DNA from: Pogonophryne albipinna | Lineage: Eukaryota; Chordata; Actinopteri; Perciformes; Artedidraconidae | Direction of reading: 5' to 3' | NCBI GenBank assembly: GCA_028583405.1 | Contig: JAPTMU010000402.1 | Location: 1-64,000 of the forward strand | Length of the DNA stretch: 64,000 nt | Part shown: one piece after another, positions 33,427 through 44,383 of the stretch | How positions within the stretch are numbered: the first letter of the stretch is position 1 | Layout: each line of letters begins with the position of its first letter | The notes under the pieces: generated by a model | Database searches by the model: none | What the model saw: the letters and a program-made list of their open reading frames with translations, nothing else | What the model was told of the DNA's origin: nothing | Program-made: the position numbers and the translations under genes

Positions 33427-33839
33427 GTTTATAGCCTATGAAAAAAACTATTAGAAAACGAAGGCTAAAGCTAACGTTAGCAGATAGTGACAATGTATGC
33501 TAGCTAGCTAGCTCAACGATTCCTTAAATAATATTGCGACAGAAAAACGTTTCAGTTCACATCACGCTCTGCCGCTCTGCTCTGAACACCTGAACGGCCC
33601 GTTCTAACAGCTGTTCACCAGCGGTGCAGTCTATGCCACAGTGACTCCGCACAGTTAACGAACGCACCATAGCTAATGTAGCTGACCCTCATCCCGGAGC
33701 AGCAGAGTTCAGCCGACAGGCAGGAAGACTCGAGCACACAGCTCGCGCTTCATATATTAAAAAATAACACCATGCGCGTCATGATGGCACATAACAGCTC
33801 GCGACCGCAGATTATTTCGGCGATTAGATAAAATGTAAA
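33427..33839. other. unassigned
   Basis: No gene or named repeat seen. A GCTAGCTAGCTAGC tract is at ~33500. Confidence 0.4.
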
Positions 33840-33986
33840 TTATATTTGACGCAACTTTAGTTACATTTCCATGACTTTTCCAAAACTTTGGGAAAAATAT
33901 TGTTTTCCATAACTTTTCCAGGGCCTGTAATTTGCATTTTGAATTTCCATGACTTTTCCAGGTTTTCAATGACCGTACGAACCCTG
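33840..33986 (-). mobile_element. hAT-like right end (CCGTACGAACCCTG)
   Basis: Three CATGACTTTTCCA-type repeats lead into GACCGTACGAACCCTG, the terminus of another common fish hAT family. Only this end is present. Confidence 0.65.
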
Positions 33987-34989
33987 CTATTAACGGCCGC
34001 CAAAGTATATTTGTGTATCCAGCCGCGAGTATCATACTGAATAAATATTTACTGTGAATGTGTGCAACAATGTACGGCATATAGCTGTCTAACAGAAGTT
34101 AAATCCATTTCTCACTTATTCTGACAATGTACTTAACCTCAAATAAAAGAACACAATAAAAAGAGTTGTTAAATAATAGTGAAGTCACGTTGTAATAACA
34201 ATAACTCATCTCTCTCGAGTTTTCTTTTGTGTTTTGCCAAAAGCCACTGTGTCAAGTGTCCTTCTTGGGTTGCCGTCCGGAGTTGTCCAGTACCAGTCGG
34301 TTGCGTAAAGCAGTTAGTAAAGCAGACGTAAAGCAGTAGAAACACTTTCGCAAGCAAAGAAGAAGAAAAACTGAAGCCCTTAAAGTCAAAAGTGTATAAT
34401 ATCTACCTGTAAATAATAATAAAAACCCTTGATTTATAACTTAACATCTCTGTCTCCTCTTGATCTGAGTATATTATAAAGAATAGCCAGTTAATTGAAG
34501 CATTATACAGTTCTGTTTTAAATGAGTGTTGAGAGCTGTATCCATAAATCTCTTAATTGTGCCCTCAAAGTGCACCAGATTGATGCATTTAACTTCAATT
34601 TAAGCATTTACTACTATTATTAAGTCAAGAATTTAACTCTTTGTAAGCTCTACAATGGTGATACAGATCTAGAACTATCGCATTCTCCAAACAAGTCTTT
34701 AATTTAGCAGTTTATTTTCTACCAGTGAACTACAGGAGCATACACGGCAAAGTACTTACATGGAAATGAGCACAAGAAAACACGAGACATCATTTCCAAA
34801 ACTGTACAAACTGCTCCAGAATTGAAAAAAACACTTTTCCTTGGCCCATGATATACCCTTCCACAAAGTTTCATATTCAAAAGCCTAGTTGTTTTTTCCT
34901 TACAGTAATACACACAGCACCAAAAACATAACTTCCTTAGCAGATAATGAATGCACATTAACACTGACACAAACTTCAGTGGCCTGGAA
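33987..34989. other. unassigned AT-rich sequence
   Basis: No supported gene; minus-strand frames at 34169-34357 and 34719-35021 have no recognisable domain. Confidence 0.4.
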
Positions 34990-35900
34990 TAGAATAACAG
35001 AACTTGAGAACATCTGGTCATAATTTACCGCATAATCAGCAAAATGGCGCAGATTTTTAAAAGGGCACATATTTATTAAAAGTGCACATATTTATTAAAA
35101 GTGCGCATAATCCCCGCATTTTTCCACACAAAGTTGAGGGAAAAAAAGTTAACTCGTCTTGACGTGAAGTAGTGATGATGACGCGAGGCATCACAGAAGG
35201 TAAACAACACCGTAGAGTGAACGTGTGGAGCTCACTCACACGAGAGAGAAAACACCAAAATGAAAAAATCTAATCCATCTCATTTACCCACGAACATTTC
35301 TGCTAAAGACCGGGCAAAGCAGAATTCCCCCGATGTCTTGCACGAAAGTGGGGGTAAACTATTCTGCACCCCGTGCAACTGTGTTGGAGCATAAGAGAAA
35401 ATCCCGGTGACGACCCACTTTGATTCATTCAAACATTCGAAAATGCTTTCTGCTGCTGCGGACAAGAAAGCCAAACAACTCACGTTCACCGAGGCATCGA
35501 CCTCCAAAACCCTTTCGAGGGCTACAAGAAACGAGGTGAGAAGCCTACAAGATTGAAGCTGGTCAGATAACGAACGAGTACATGAAAACAGAATGAGGCG
35601 GAGAAGTGTGTGTGTGTGTGTGAGAGTGTGTGATTAAAATAGCCCAATTGCTTTTACAATAAATAAACATTGAATGTGTTTAATTGAATAGTAAAGGGGT
35701 TTAACGTTAGTGGCAGGTTGTGTGTGAGAGAGAAAAGATAAGACGGCCCAATATTTAAAAAAAAATCTATTATTTTTTTGGTTGAACTTTTCGCAACTTT
35801 CCGCAATTTCACCGCATAAAATCACATAAAAACCCCGCATGTTTAATCGCATAATCAAGGATTTTTGCCCGCGTTTTTCTGGAGGGTCTAATATATCACT
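34990..35900 (+). mobile_element. degenerate hAT element with CGGBP1-like exon
   Basis: Bounded loosely by CCGCATAATCAGCAAAATGG on the left and the repeated GCATAAAA-CCCGCATG / ATTTTTGCCCGCGTTTTTCT block on the right. Contains a 20-bp tandem repeat (ATATTTATTAAAAGTGCRC) at ~35068-35105 and the exon at 35260. Exact termini not determined. Confidence 0.5.
35260..35535 (+). pseudogene. CGGBP1/hAT-type zinc-finger first exon, stop-interrupted
   Basis: ATG to a GTGAGAAG donor gives 92 in-frame codons with one internal TAA (35392-35394). Around it are LFCTPCN (C-x2-C) and THFDSFKHSKM (H-x5-H), a BED-like C2H2 finger of the kind at the N-terminus of CGGBP1 and related hAT transposases. It is followed by a KKAKQLTFTEA linker. 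The stop and the absence of later exons make it a pseudogene. It runs opposite to the neighbouring 35908-36210 fragment. Confidence 0.7.
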
Positions 35901-35907
35901 TTTTGTT

Positions 35908-36210
35908 CTATTGGCCAAGAAAAGCTTTCCATTCGGCCATGCCTTTCTTGTAGGATGGTGTGAGGTCTTTGTCATGGATTTTGTCCAAGAGGATCTCTGT
36001 TTGTATGACTGAAAGCAGGGTGGCTACACACTTGGGTATGTAAGGTGAAAGGCATAATAGTAGGCCATAAGGTATATGGCACCCACAGCAATGTCCTGTT
36101 TTGGGAATGTAGCTATTGGCGCATCACCTATGGCCAGGAGGCAGCTGGACGAGCTCACAATCAGGACTGACACGGGAGAGGTCGCTTCTTCAAGTAGGAA
36201 CTGGGGTCTT
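35908..36210 (-). pseudogene. C-terminal fragment of SAMD3-like transposon protein
   Basis: Minus strand reads IAVGAIYLMAYYYAFHLTYP, then shifts frame and continues VATLLSVIQTEILLDKIHDK, ending EWKAFLGQ-stop at 35908. This matches the C-terminus of the repetitive fish proteins annotated as SAMD3-like. One frameshift and loss of the N-terminal part make it non-functional. Confidence 0.6.
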
Positions 36211-36301
36211 CTTTTTCCTTAAAATGTATAACACAAATATATGTCCATTAGGATCAAGCACTATTGTTTTAAAGTTCATTTTGGTTATTTCAGGGTATAT
36301 G

Positions 36302-36711
36302 CAGGAATCCTGAAGTCAAATTTAATACCTTTTTTAAGACCCTTACCATACATTTTAAGACCTCATCACCACTTTGAGTTCTAACCGGTTACATTGGCGA
36401 CACACTTTACCTCACATTCACTATATACAGTATTGATTGTCCTTCCTCCTGATCTTCCAACCATTTGGACGCAAACTTGCATTTCCCCATAAACATGTTG
36501 TTTAACAACCGGCGTAAACGGACCTTCACGCGCCAACAAGCAGCAATGTCCTGTTCAGATGACGTCAAACCCAACGGGATGCAATAAATAAAACTACCCA
36601 GAATCACACTACACACCTACGCAATGGCCGTTTAATACTTTTTAATAGCCTTAATTTTCGCTAAATTGATTAATCAACTTTTAATACTTTTCAAGACCCC
36701 GCGGACACCCT
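36302..36711. mobile_element. hAT-like MITE (CAGG...CCGCGGACACCCT)
   Basis: Left CAGGAATCCTGAAGTC then TTTTTTAAGACCCTT; right CTTTTCAAGACCCCGCGGAC. The GTCTTRAAA motifs at both ends are typical of a widespread fish element. A partial inverted copy is at 42230-42350. Non-coding. Confidence 0.6.
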
Positions 36712-36893
36712 ACCTACCTGTCAGCCTTCCAACTGTGCACAAACTTGTCTCGTGCCCTCATTGGTCATGTGCGCGTTCGTGTGTTGGAGGAGGGGCTCTG
36801 TAAGGAAGTGGCAGATTTTTTACGGCTCGGTATTTTCAAATTCTAGCGCACTCCAGCTGGTTTCTCTGAAATTACCGACCCCACCTTTAAGTT
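36712..36893 (-). mobile_element. fragment of the 15.1-kb MITE family
   Basis: Reverse complement of about 15100-15300, including GACCAATGAGG-type text and ending CCCCACCTTTAA. Confidence 0.65.
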
Positions 36894-37625
36894 ATTGGTT
36901 TGTTTTTTATGTCCAATATGTTTTACGTGTCGTGGCCAATTAACACACCTAGAACACTAAACATTGTATATGTTGCTTGGAGCCCGCATGAAAGGGGCCT
37001 GAGTAAATGTCAATGTCTGCTGTTAAACAGGTAAGTGTTGTCTCACATTTAATAAATATTCTGGGTATTTGTTTGCAGTGTTTATTGTGATTATCAGTTG
37101 GAGTCTGCATGAACGGGGCCCAACTGTAAAATACTCTTAAATCATGGGAAGCCGGGATGCTACTCAAAGACAAAACATTGGAATGTAACATACTACATTG
37201 TTCAAAGAGCCTTAACATATTGCCTACTTCAACTGCTCAATATCTCTTAGTCTTCATGAACGGGGCCTAATCTCATAGATTTGTTAAACATACAATACAT
37301 AACCTCACATATTCATTTGTATGCTATGGTTTCTTGATGTGTTTGTCCAAGTTAAGGACCAGTTCAATGCAAATTTAAAAAACACTAAAATATCTATAAA
37401 ATGTAAAACTTTTATAAAAAACATATTTCTTTCTTCGATTGCCGTTTTGACAAAGGCCAAGTAAATGTTACTGTGATATTATATATTTTCTGATATATGT
37501 CGTTTATAACCGTAAAAACATACTTTTGGAATGTATCAGTATTCTTTTGTTCATCTCTTTTTGATTGTTCATCAAATTCACGTTCCAATTGCATTTGTAT
37601 CTAACATTTGTTCAACTCCCTCCTT
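36894..37625. other. unassigned; three dispersed CATGAACGGGGCC motifs
   Basis: TGCATGAACGGGGCC-like motifs at about 36989, 37107 and 37250 are spaced 118-145 bp. No gene seen. Confidence 0.35.
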
Positions 37626-38040
37626 AGACCGCAAGAAAAATGAAATGACGTTGAGTGATAGCTATCATAGTAGTGTTTTTACTATCACTCACATATAACA
37701 ATTCGAATACACATCTTCAGTAGTAATCCCAGGAGTCTGATTGTTTCGGCTTATTATAACTAAACAATCTCCCCCCAGGATAGCCCTGCAAGGTGATCAA
37801 ATCCAAGCAGTGTGTATTATAGGAACATGTAGCTGTGCGTGTGAGTTTTCAGCATTCAGGAGGATCTGCAGCTATACGTGTGAGCACGAGAGATGCATTC
37901 GCTGCGATGCATCAGGACAGAGTGAGCCGGAAAGGGCTTCCACACGCTGTTTATATAGAGGTGTAGGAGGGGGCTTATTTCCCATGTAACTTTCGTGAAG
38001 CCTCCGTATGTCCCGGTGAGCAGGTGAGTATCCATAGTTT
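37626..38040 (+). mobile_element. LTR-like repeat, tandem copy 1
   Basis: Opens with TTGAGTGATAGCTATCATAG, holds TTTATATAGAGG (TATA-like) and a GAGCAGGTGAGT donor-like site. Copy 2 begins ~725 bp later. Between them is ~310 bp of leader-like sequence. Confidence 0.55.
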
Positions 38041-38351
38041 TTTTTAAAGTGGGCCTCCATTTAATTATTTCAGGCGTGAAGAGGAGTAAGCACGTGGGCG
38101 TCCATTTGAGGTTATGGCCTGGAAAAGGGGGCGGTTAGGAATAGCGTTCGATTGAGGATGAGAGAGTATCAGGCAGCGACCCCTGAGGGGCCATCGGAGA
38201 GAGCCAACCTACCTCAGAAATGAGAACATGGGGCACCGGCTGCGTTAGGGAATAAGAGGCTTGGATCCTACTGCCGGGGACCGGCTGTAAGATCAAGTGC
38301 TCGGGCCATCCTTGTTCACCACGAGGCAGGCCAACTCTCACCTTAGGCCCC

Positions 38352-38885
38352 AAGAAAAAATTAATTACGTTGAGTGATAGCTATCATAGCAGTGTTTTTA
38401 CTATCACTCACATATAACAATTCTAATACACATCTTCAGTAGTAAACCCAGGAGTCATTGAATGTTTCAGCTTATTATAACTAAACAATCTCCCCCCAGG
38501 ATCGCCCTGCAAGGTGATCAAATCCAAGCAGTGTGTATAATAGGAACATGTAGCTGTGCTTTCAGCATTCAGGAGGATATCAGACGAGTAAGCAGGAGCG
38601 ATGCCTTTGCTGCCATGCATCAGGACTGAGTGAGCCGAAAAAGGCGTCTGCACTCTTGTATATATAGGTGTGGGAGGAGCTTATTTGGCTGTGAGTTTGT
38701 GAAGCTACCGTATGTTCCCGTAAGCAGGTAAGTTGCCACGTATTTTCTTAATCCTATGTTGGACCTTTGTAACCCCAATAAAATGTTCATTCCAAATTGT
38801 TATGTTGTCTCCTTATTTATTTACAATTCACATGTTCTCTTAATTAATTTCAAGAGGGCCGCCATTTTAGTTTTAAGGCATGAGG
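38352..38885 (+). mobile_element. LTR-like repeat, tandem copy 2, abutting truncated gene
   Basis: Same start as copy 1, TATA-like TTGTATATATAGG, then a longer 3' part with CCCCAATAAAATGTTC and GCCATTTTAGTTTTAAGGCA. Its last bases supply the stop codon of the minus-strand gene at 38873. Confidence 0.6.
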
Positions 38886-40486
38886 AGAACCAGGGCTTCC
38901 ATCGATGACATCATGTCCGGCGTTAAGAGGATGGGTACTTTATTGTTTCTTTTCCCCCTTATTTCGATGCGTTGGAAATGCTTACAGAGCTTTTGCTCTA
39001 ACTCTGAAAGTCCTCCTGACAGATCTGAATGTACACTAGACGTGTCTCTAAGGGTGAATGCACTCAGATGCATTTTGGACACCTCACCCTCTCTTCTACG
39101 ATTGAACAGAATGATTTGACAAAGGGTCAAATTGGCCAACTTTGCCCAGTTATTTTTATTTGGATCTTTGTCAAGGTGCAGTTTGTACTCTTCACTGCAC
39201 TTGTCAAGGTACATGTGCATATTCTTAACGTCTTCCGTAAAAGGAAGGAGCTGAGGAGCATTCCATTGTGCCTCTTTAAGTGTCTGTAGGGCACGTGACG
39301 AAACACACACATTCCACTTCTTCTCATAAAGACTACGTATCCTCTCCAGGTTCCGGAGAAACGCCTCATTGTCCTCATTGTCCGATTCTGCCATCTTGGC
39401 TTCACACTCCAGAATGTCTGCAATCTTCTTGAGACTATGACCAAGCTTTAGAGCTAAGGATGGAATTTTGTAGGTGTTTTTTTCTTGATCAAAGCCAGCA
39501 ACATCATTTACTGCTTCGACCACAAAGTTCAAGTTGGAAGGTACAAAGAAGTCCTCAACTCGTCTCAGTCGGCCATTTTTGCGTGATTGCCGAATCAATC
39601 TTCCGATTTCTCGCATTTTTTGTCTAATGTACTCATGTTTCGTCTTGTCATGTCCATGCTTTGCGTACAAATGTTCCCCAAGTCTCAAGATACTTTTCTC
39701 CTGTCTGATGATGCCTGTGATTTCATCTTGATTCATAGCATTTACTAGCTCCCAAACCTTTCTGCTTACACCATCAGGGACGGGCTGTGCAAAGGCACAG
39801 ATAAATTGTATTCGACTTCTTCCTGGTTTGGTTGAGCTGCATTTTTGTGAAAGTCTGCACCTTGACATGTGCCTCCATAATGATTTTCTTTTAAGCAAAG
39901 CCTCACAATTGATACAGTGCATGTAATCACTTGCTTTGCCTGGTTTCCCAGCTTGCTGACTTGGGATTAGTGTTCCACTACCCGTTTTTAGGACTTCATT
40001 ATTATGGGCTCGGTTTCCTTTGTTTCTAATGAGGTCTAAATGCAATTTTCGTTCCTTTGAGTTCAAAGGAAGAGTGATAGCTTTTGCTACAGCTATTTCA
40101 TTTTTGTGCTTATGGATTAAGTGCCTTGCCATTTTATGGCATTGCATGGGACAGTACAGGCAATAATGTTTTTTACTGTAAACTCTGGCACCATCCTTCT
40201 TTTTTTGCAGCTTCATTACTGACACTTTTCCCAGGTTTGTGTCAGAGTTTTCACTTTCTTCTCTTCTATCTTCATCCGAAGAACTTGTCTTTCCTCTGTA
40301 AGTCCTCTGTGACTTCTTCTGGTTTTTTCTTTCCGTTAATGTAAGCTGGCTTTTAAGATGGGAAGATTCCTCGGAACTGCTTCCATGTAGGGACCTTTTT
40401 GATGGAATATATTCATCACCACTGCTCATCGAGGTTTCTGGTTCATCTGAGGCCTTGGAGATTGATTCCTGGTATTTTTTGGTGAG
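38873..40486 (-). CDS. zinc-finger / tyrosine-recombinase-like protein, main exon, 3'-truncated
   Basis: Acceptor TTATTTATTTCCAG, then 537 codons. The N-terminus is Ser/Glu-rich. A first finger-like unit YCLYC-x9-H-x4-HKH follows at about exon residues 108-126, and a second HCINCEALLKRKSLWRHMSRC at about 190-210. Then comes an all-helical region (RLGEHLYAKHGHDKTKHEYI) and LCQIILFNRRREGEVSKMHL, which fits the first catalytic-arginine box of tyrosine recombinases, as in the Crypton-like proteins abundant in fish. The frame ends VLLMP-stop exactly in the LTR-like repeat. The second half of the catalytic domain (H-x-x-R and the tyrosine) is therefore missing, so it is probably inactive. Function of the intact family is not known to me. 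Confidence 0.7.
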   Translation of the reverse strand, partial: LTKKYQESISKASDEPETSMSSGDEYIPSKRSLHGSSSEESSHLKSQLTLTERKNQKKSQRTYRGKTSSSDEDRREESENSDTNLGKVSVMKLQKKKDGARVYSKKHYCLYCPMQCHKMARHLIHKHKNEIAVAKAITLPLNSKERKLHLDLIRNKGNRAHNNEVLKTGSGTLIPSQQAGKPGKASDYMHCINCEALLKRKSLWRHMSRCRLSQKCSSTKPGRSRIQFICAFAQPVPDGVSRKVWELVNAMNQDEITGIIRQEKSILRLGEHLYAKHGHDKTKHEYIRQKMREIGRLIRQSRKNGRLRRVEDFFVPSNLNFVVEAVNDVAGFDQEKNTYKIPSLALKLGHSLKKIADILECEAKMAESDNEDNEAFLRNLERIRSLYEKKWNVCVSSRALQTLKEAQWNAPQLLPFTEDVKNMHMYLDKCSEEYKLHLDKDPNKNNWAKLANLTLCQIILFNRRREGEVSKMHLSAFTLRDTSSVHSDLSGGLSELEQKLCKHFQRIEIRGKRNNKVPILLTPDMMSSMEALVLLMP

Positions 40487-41122
40487 CTGGAAATAAATAA
40501 ACAAGACCATTTAAGCTAAATAATCTGCAAGAAGCATTAACCAGGTATGAAATCTTACATTTTGTTTATCCTAGCTCTCTGTGACTGCGACACATGCGCT
40601 GAGATCTTACAAAATACAGAGCGCTCACTCTGGCGCTTTTTCATAGAACGAAAAACGAAATTACTATTACATTAAGCTTATAAAAACGGACAAACTAAAT
40701 AAAAAATGTTTTAACCCCTGAACATTTGACCGTTTGTTACATTCAGATAACTTTTTGCACTTCTAGTATGTTAAGTTACCAAACATTGGAACCTCATGCA
40801 AGTCTAGCTAACTGATGGCTGCATCATGTGAAAATGTATTCCTTTCCTCTCCTTAGCTCACCATTACTCCTGAATATTACAATAATACATCATCTGAGGT
40901 CAGTCAAGTAAAAGTAAGCGGCAAAAAAGGAAGTCCATAACTTTAAAAATGATTAACAATATTGTCAAACAATCGCTGGTGACAAGCTACGTCTTGCTAG
41001 CATTAGCACCATACTTGCTAGCATTAGCACTACTGGGCTGCAAACACGTTAGCCTCAGTGCTTCGTCTAATTAATAAATAGTAAAACAGTTCAAAATTTG
41101 CTTTTTTTTAGTATTGTCTTAC

Positions 41123-41305
41123 CTCGTTTCCATTTCTTCTCCTTTCCTCTGCCCTTAGCAATCGTTTATCTTCATATATCGGTCTCTGTGTGTACGTGCT
41201 GCTGCCCTGTGCCAAGCCAGTGATACTGAAATGCACCTGCTGCTCGAGGTGAAGTTTGGCTCCCGCCCGGGTGGGGGATGGGCATGGGTCCAGTGGGGAC
41301 CGCAA
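41123..41305 (-). CDS. candidate upstream exon of the 38873 gene
   Basis: A frame ending RAEERRRNGNE sits directly before a good donor (GAG-GTAAGAC) in phase 0, matching the phase-0 acceptor at 40486; the intron would be 636 bp. The frame has no ATG here: it opens after a stop, and the only nearby ATG (41340) is in another frame. Either a further exon exists, or a frameshift has occurred, or the link is wrong. Confidence 0.4.
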
Positions 41306-41440
41306 AAGTCAGGAAGTGTGTATTTCTCACTCAGGTCCATCTCAGGTCTTAGGTGAATGTTGGCTCCGAGTGGGGGATGGGCATGGGTCCAGTGGGGACC
41401 GCAAAAGTCAGGAAGTGTGTATTTCTCACTCAGGTCTTTG
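41261..41440. repeat. 99-bp tandem duplication
   Basis: GTGGGGGATGGGCATGGGTC ... ATTTCTCACTCAGGTC occurs at 41271 and again 99 bases later with few changes, at the 5' edge of the candidate exon. Confidence 0.85.
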
Positions 41441-42229
41441 ACTCAGTGCCGAAATGTGAGCATTGTATGGCTGAACTCCGGTTTCTGGTTTCACCAAAAA
41501 TATCTTTGCATCCAAAAGTAAATTATATATATAAATATATTTAGCATTACAGACTCTAGAATCGCCACTGTCGTGTCAATGGGGATCAAAGCTGTCCGGT
41601 CCCACATGCTAAGTGCTAGCCAGAAAGCCATGGCGTTTAAGTCCCGACTCTCCCGATGGCCAATCCGTGCCTCCCCTGACTGCACGTTGCTGACACACTA
41701 TATCCGGTCACAGAGATCTGCTATTTTAAAGTAAAGTCAACCCATATCGACCCTAAATATAGTCTATATTAAGAACGAGAAAAGCCTTAACATATATATC
41801 GTTTTTTGTAAACATATGACAAATGTGCGAGGGTGATGACGTCAGAGAATCGTCCTACGTGCCAGGGCTTAGCCCTGGAGAGCCCCGGCCCAATTTAACC
41901 CCTGGGTATTTGTGAGGGAGCTCCTATATTGCTGAAGCTCACCAAAGTTTAATATATTTCATAGTTCGACGTTTTGTCAATTGTTTTGTTTATTGGTCAT
42001 ATACTGGTTTTTAATGGTTTCTGAGGAGTTTTACTGGAATGAAAGAGCACAAAGTTCATGTGTAGAGGACTTTCTAATGGTTTATTTTTCTAATAAACCT
42101 TGCATTGGGTTGGTCACACAATTCATTCTCTTGTGCTTTGTTCTATCTGAATTATGATAAGCAGTTATCACAAACTGTTTAGTTGTGCTATCTTACAATA
42201 AATACTGTATATAGTAAATGTGAGGTAAA
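41441..42229. other. unassigned
   Basis: No supported gene, RNA or named repeat. Confidence 0.4.
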
Positions 42230-42350
42230 GTGTGTTGCCAATGCAAACGGTTAGAACTGGAAGTTGCGATGAGGTCTTAAAATGTATGGAAAGGGTCTTA
42301 AAAAGGTCTTAAAAGGTATTACAATTGACTTCAGGATTCCTGCATAGGCT
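42230..42350. mobile_element. hAT-like MITE fragment (inverted relative of 36302)
   Basis: GAGGTCTTAAAATGTATGG ... GACTTCAGGATTCCTGCAT is the reverse complement of the left end at 36302. Confidence 0.6.
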
Positions 42351-42354
42351 GTAC

Positions 42355-44010
42355 CCTGTAATAACATAACACTGCTAACTCATAGCCTAATTTGTATGAA
42401 TATCAGAACACTGCCCATGTTTATCCTTAGCTTGAAAAGTGCTAACATTGAGCCTACATTTGTGTTAATATCTGAAGACTGCTAACTCATAGCTTGAGTT
42501 GATATGAATGTCAGAAGATTGCTATCATATAGCTTCAGTTTGTGGGAATAACAGAACACTGCTAACTCATAGCTTCAGTTTGTGGGAATAACAGAACACT
42601 GCTAACTCATAGCTTCAGTTTGTGGTAATAACATAACACTGCTAACGCATATCTTCAGTTTGTGGGAATAACAGAACACTGCTAATTCATAGCTTCAGTT
42701 TGTGGTAATAACATAACACTGCTAAGTCATATCTTGAGTTGATATGCCTGTCAGAAAATTGCTATCATATAGCTTCAGTTTGTGGGAATAACAGAACACT
42801 GTTAAGTCATAGCTTCAGTTTGTGGGAATAGCATAACACTGCTAAGGCATAGCTTCAGTTTGTGGGAATAACATAACACTGCTAACTCATTGCTTCAGTT
42901 TGTGGGAATAAGAGAACACTGCTAACTCATAGCTTCAGTTTGTGGGAATAAGAGAACACTGCTAACTCATAGCTTGAGTTGGTATGACTGTCAGAAGGCC
43001 GCTGACGTATATAGCCTCAGTTTGTGGGAATATCTGAAGACTGCTACCTTATAGCTTTAGTTTGTATCAATTTCACAACACTGCTAACTATAAGCCTAAT
43101 TGTGTATGAATATCAGAACACAGCACATGTTAATCCTTAGTTTGAACACTGCTAACATGGAGCCTCAATTTGTGTTAATATCTGAAGACTCATAGCTTGA
43201 GTTGATATGAATGTCAGAAGATTGCTATCATATAGCTTCAGTTTGTGGGTAATAACAGAACACTGCTAACTCATAGCTTCAGTTTGTGGGAATAACAGAA
43301 CACTGCTAACTCATAGCTTCAGTTTGTGGTAATAACATAACACTGCTAACGCATATCTTCAGTTTGTGGGAATAACAGAACACTGCTAATTCATAGCTTC
43401 AGTTTGTGGTAATAACATAACACTGCTAAGTCATAGCTTGAGTTGATATGCCTGTCAGAAAATTGCTATCATATAGCTTCAGTTTGTGGGAATAACAGAA
43501 CACTGTTAAGTCATAGCTTCAGTTTGTGGGAATAGCATAACACTGCTAAGGCATAGCTTCAGTTTGTGGGAATAACATAACACTGCTAACTCATTGCTTC
43601 AGTTTGTGGGAATAACAGAACACTGCTAACTCATAGCTTCAGTTTGTGGGAATAACAGAACACTGCTAACTCATAGCCTCAGTTTGTGGGAATATCTGAA
43701 GACTGCTACCTTATAGCTTTAGTTTGTATCAATATCACAACACTGCTAACTATAAGCCTAATTGTGTATGAATATCAGAACACAGCACATGTTAATTAAT
43801 CCTTAGTTTGAACACTGTTAACATGGAGCCTCAATTTGTGTTAATATCTGAAGACTGCTAACTCATAGCTTGAGTTTGTATGAAGATGAGGTTACTGGCT
43901 TTAGCCTCAGTTTGTATGAATATCAGAAACTGCTAACTCATAGCCTCAGATTTTATTAATATTGGAAACTATCAACTTATAGCATCAGTTGTACGAATGT
44001 CCGAAAAAGG
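42355..44010. repeat. 40-bp satellite with higher-order repeats
   Basis: About 40 units of GCTAACTCATAGCTTCAGTT + TGTGGGAATAACAGAACACT. Variant units (TTGATATGAATGTCAGAAGA; ATCCTTAGTTTGAA) recur in the same order at ~42375, ~43088 and ~43745, giving a higher-order period near 660-715 bp. No coding capacity. Confidence 0.93.
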
Positions 44011-44379
44011 CTAACTGGTAGCCTCAGATGTTACGATCATCATAACACTACAGCAACATTTGTATACCACACTCACTTTCTTCAAAATCAATCAAATCAG
44101 TAGACCAATTTCTCTCTTATTCCCAGATTGTTTGGTCTGCTTGTTTTTTGATCTGCTCGAGTTTGTACAAACTACTTTTGATTGCTCTATAATTTAGGGG
44201 GGGGGGGGCTCATACAGGACTATACAGATCATGTTTGCAGTTGAAGCAATGTTTTGTTTTTGTGTATTCCTTTTGATTGACTGCGACAATGTTACAATCT
44301 CAATGCTTTTATAAAACGTGTCAAACACATAATATACACAGAAATAATACAACACAAACAAGGGTCTAGTCAGGGGAGA
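44011..44379. other. unassigned; poly-G tract
   Basis: A G9-10 run is at ~44199-44208. Nothing else recognised. Confidence 0.4.
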
Positions 44380-44383
44380 ACAA

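Noticed and set aside
29319..33986. One 4.7-kb hAT element joining CAGGGTTCTTACACC to CCGTACGAACCCTG
   Set aside because: The termini belong to different-looking families and the flanks AGAATGTT and CTATTAAC do not match.
42355..44010. Possible CRISPR-like array
   Set aside because: Repeats are contiguous 40-bp monomers without unique spacers, in a eukaryotic context; this is a satellite.
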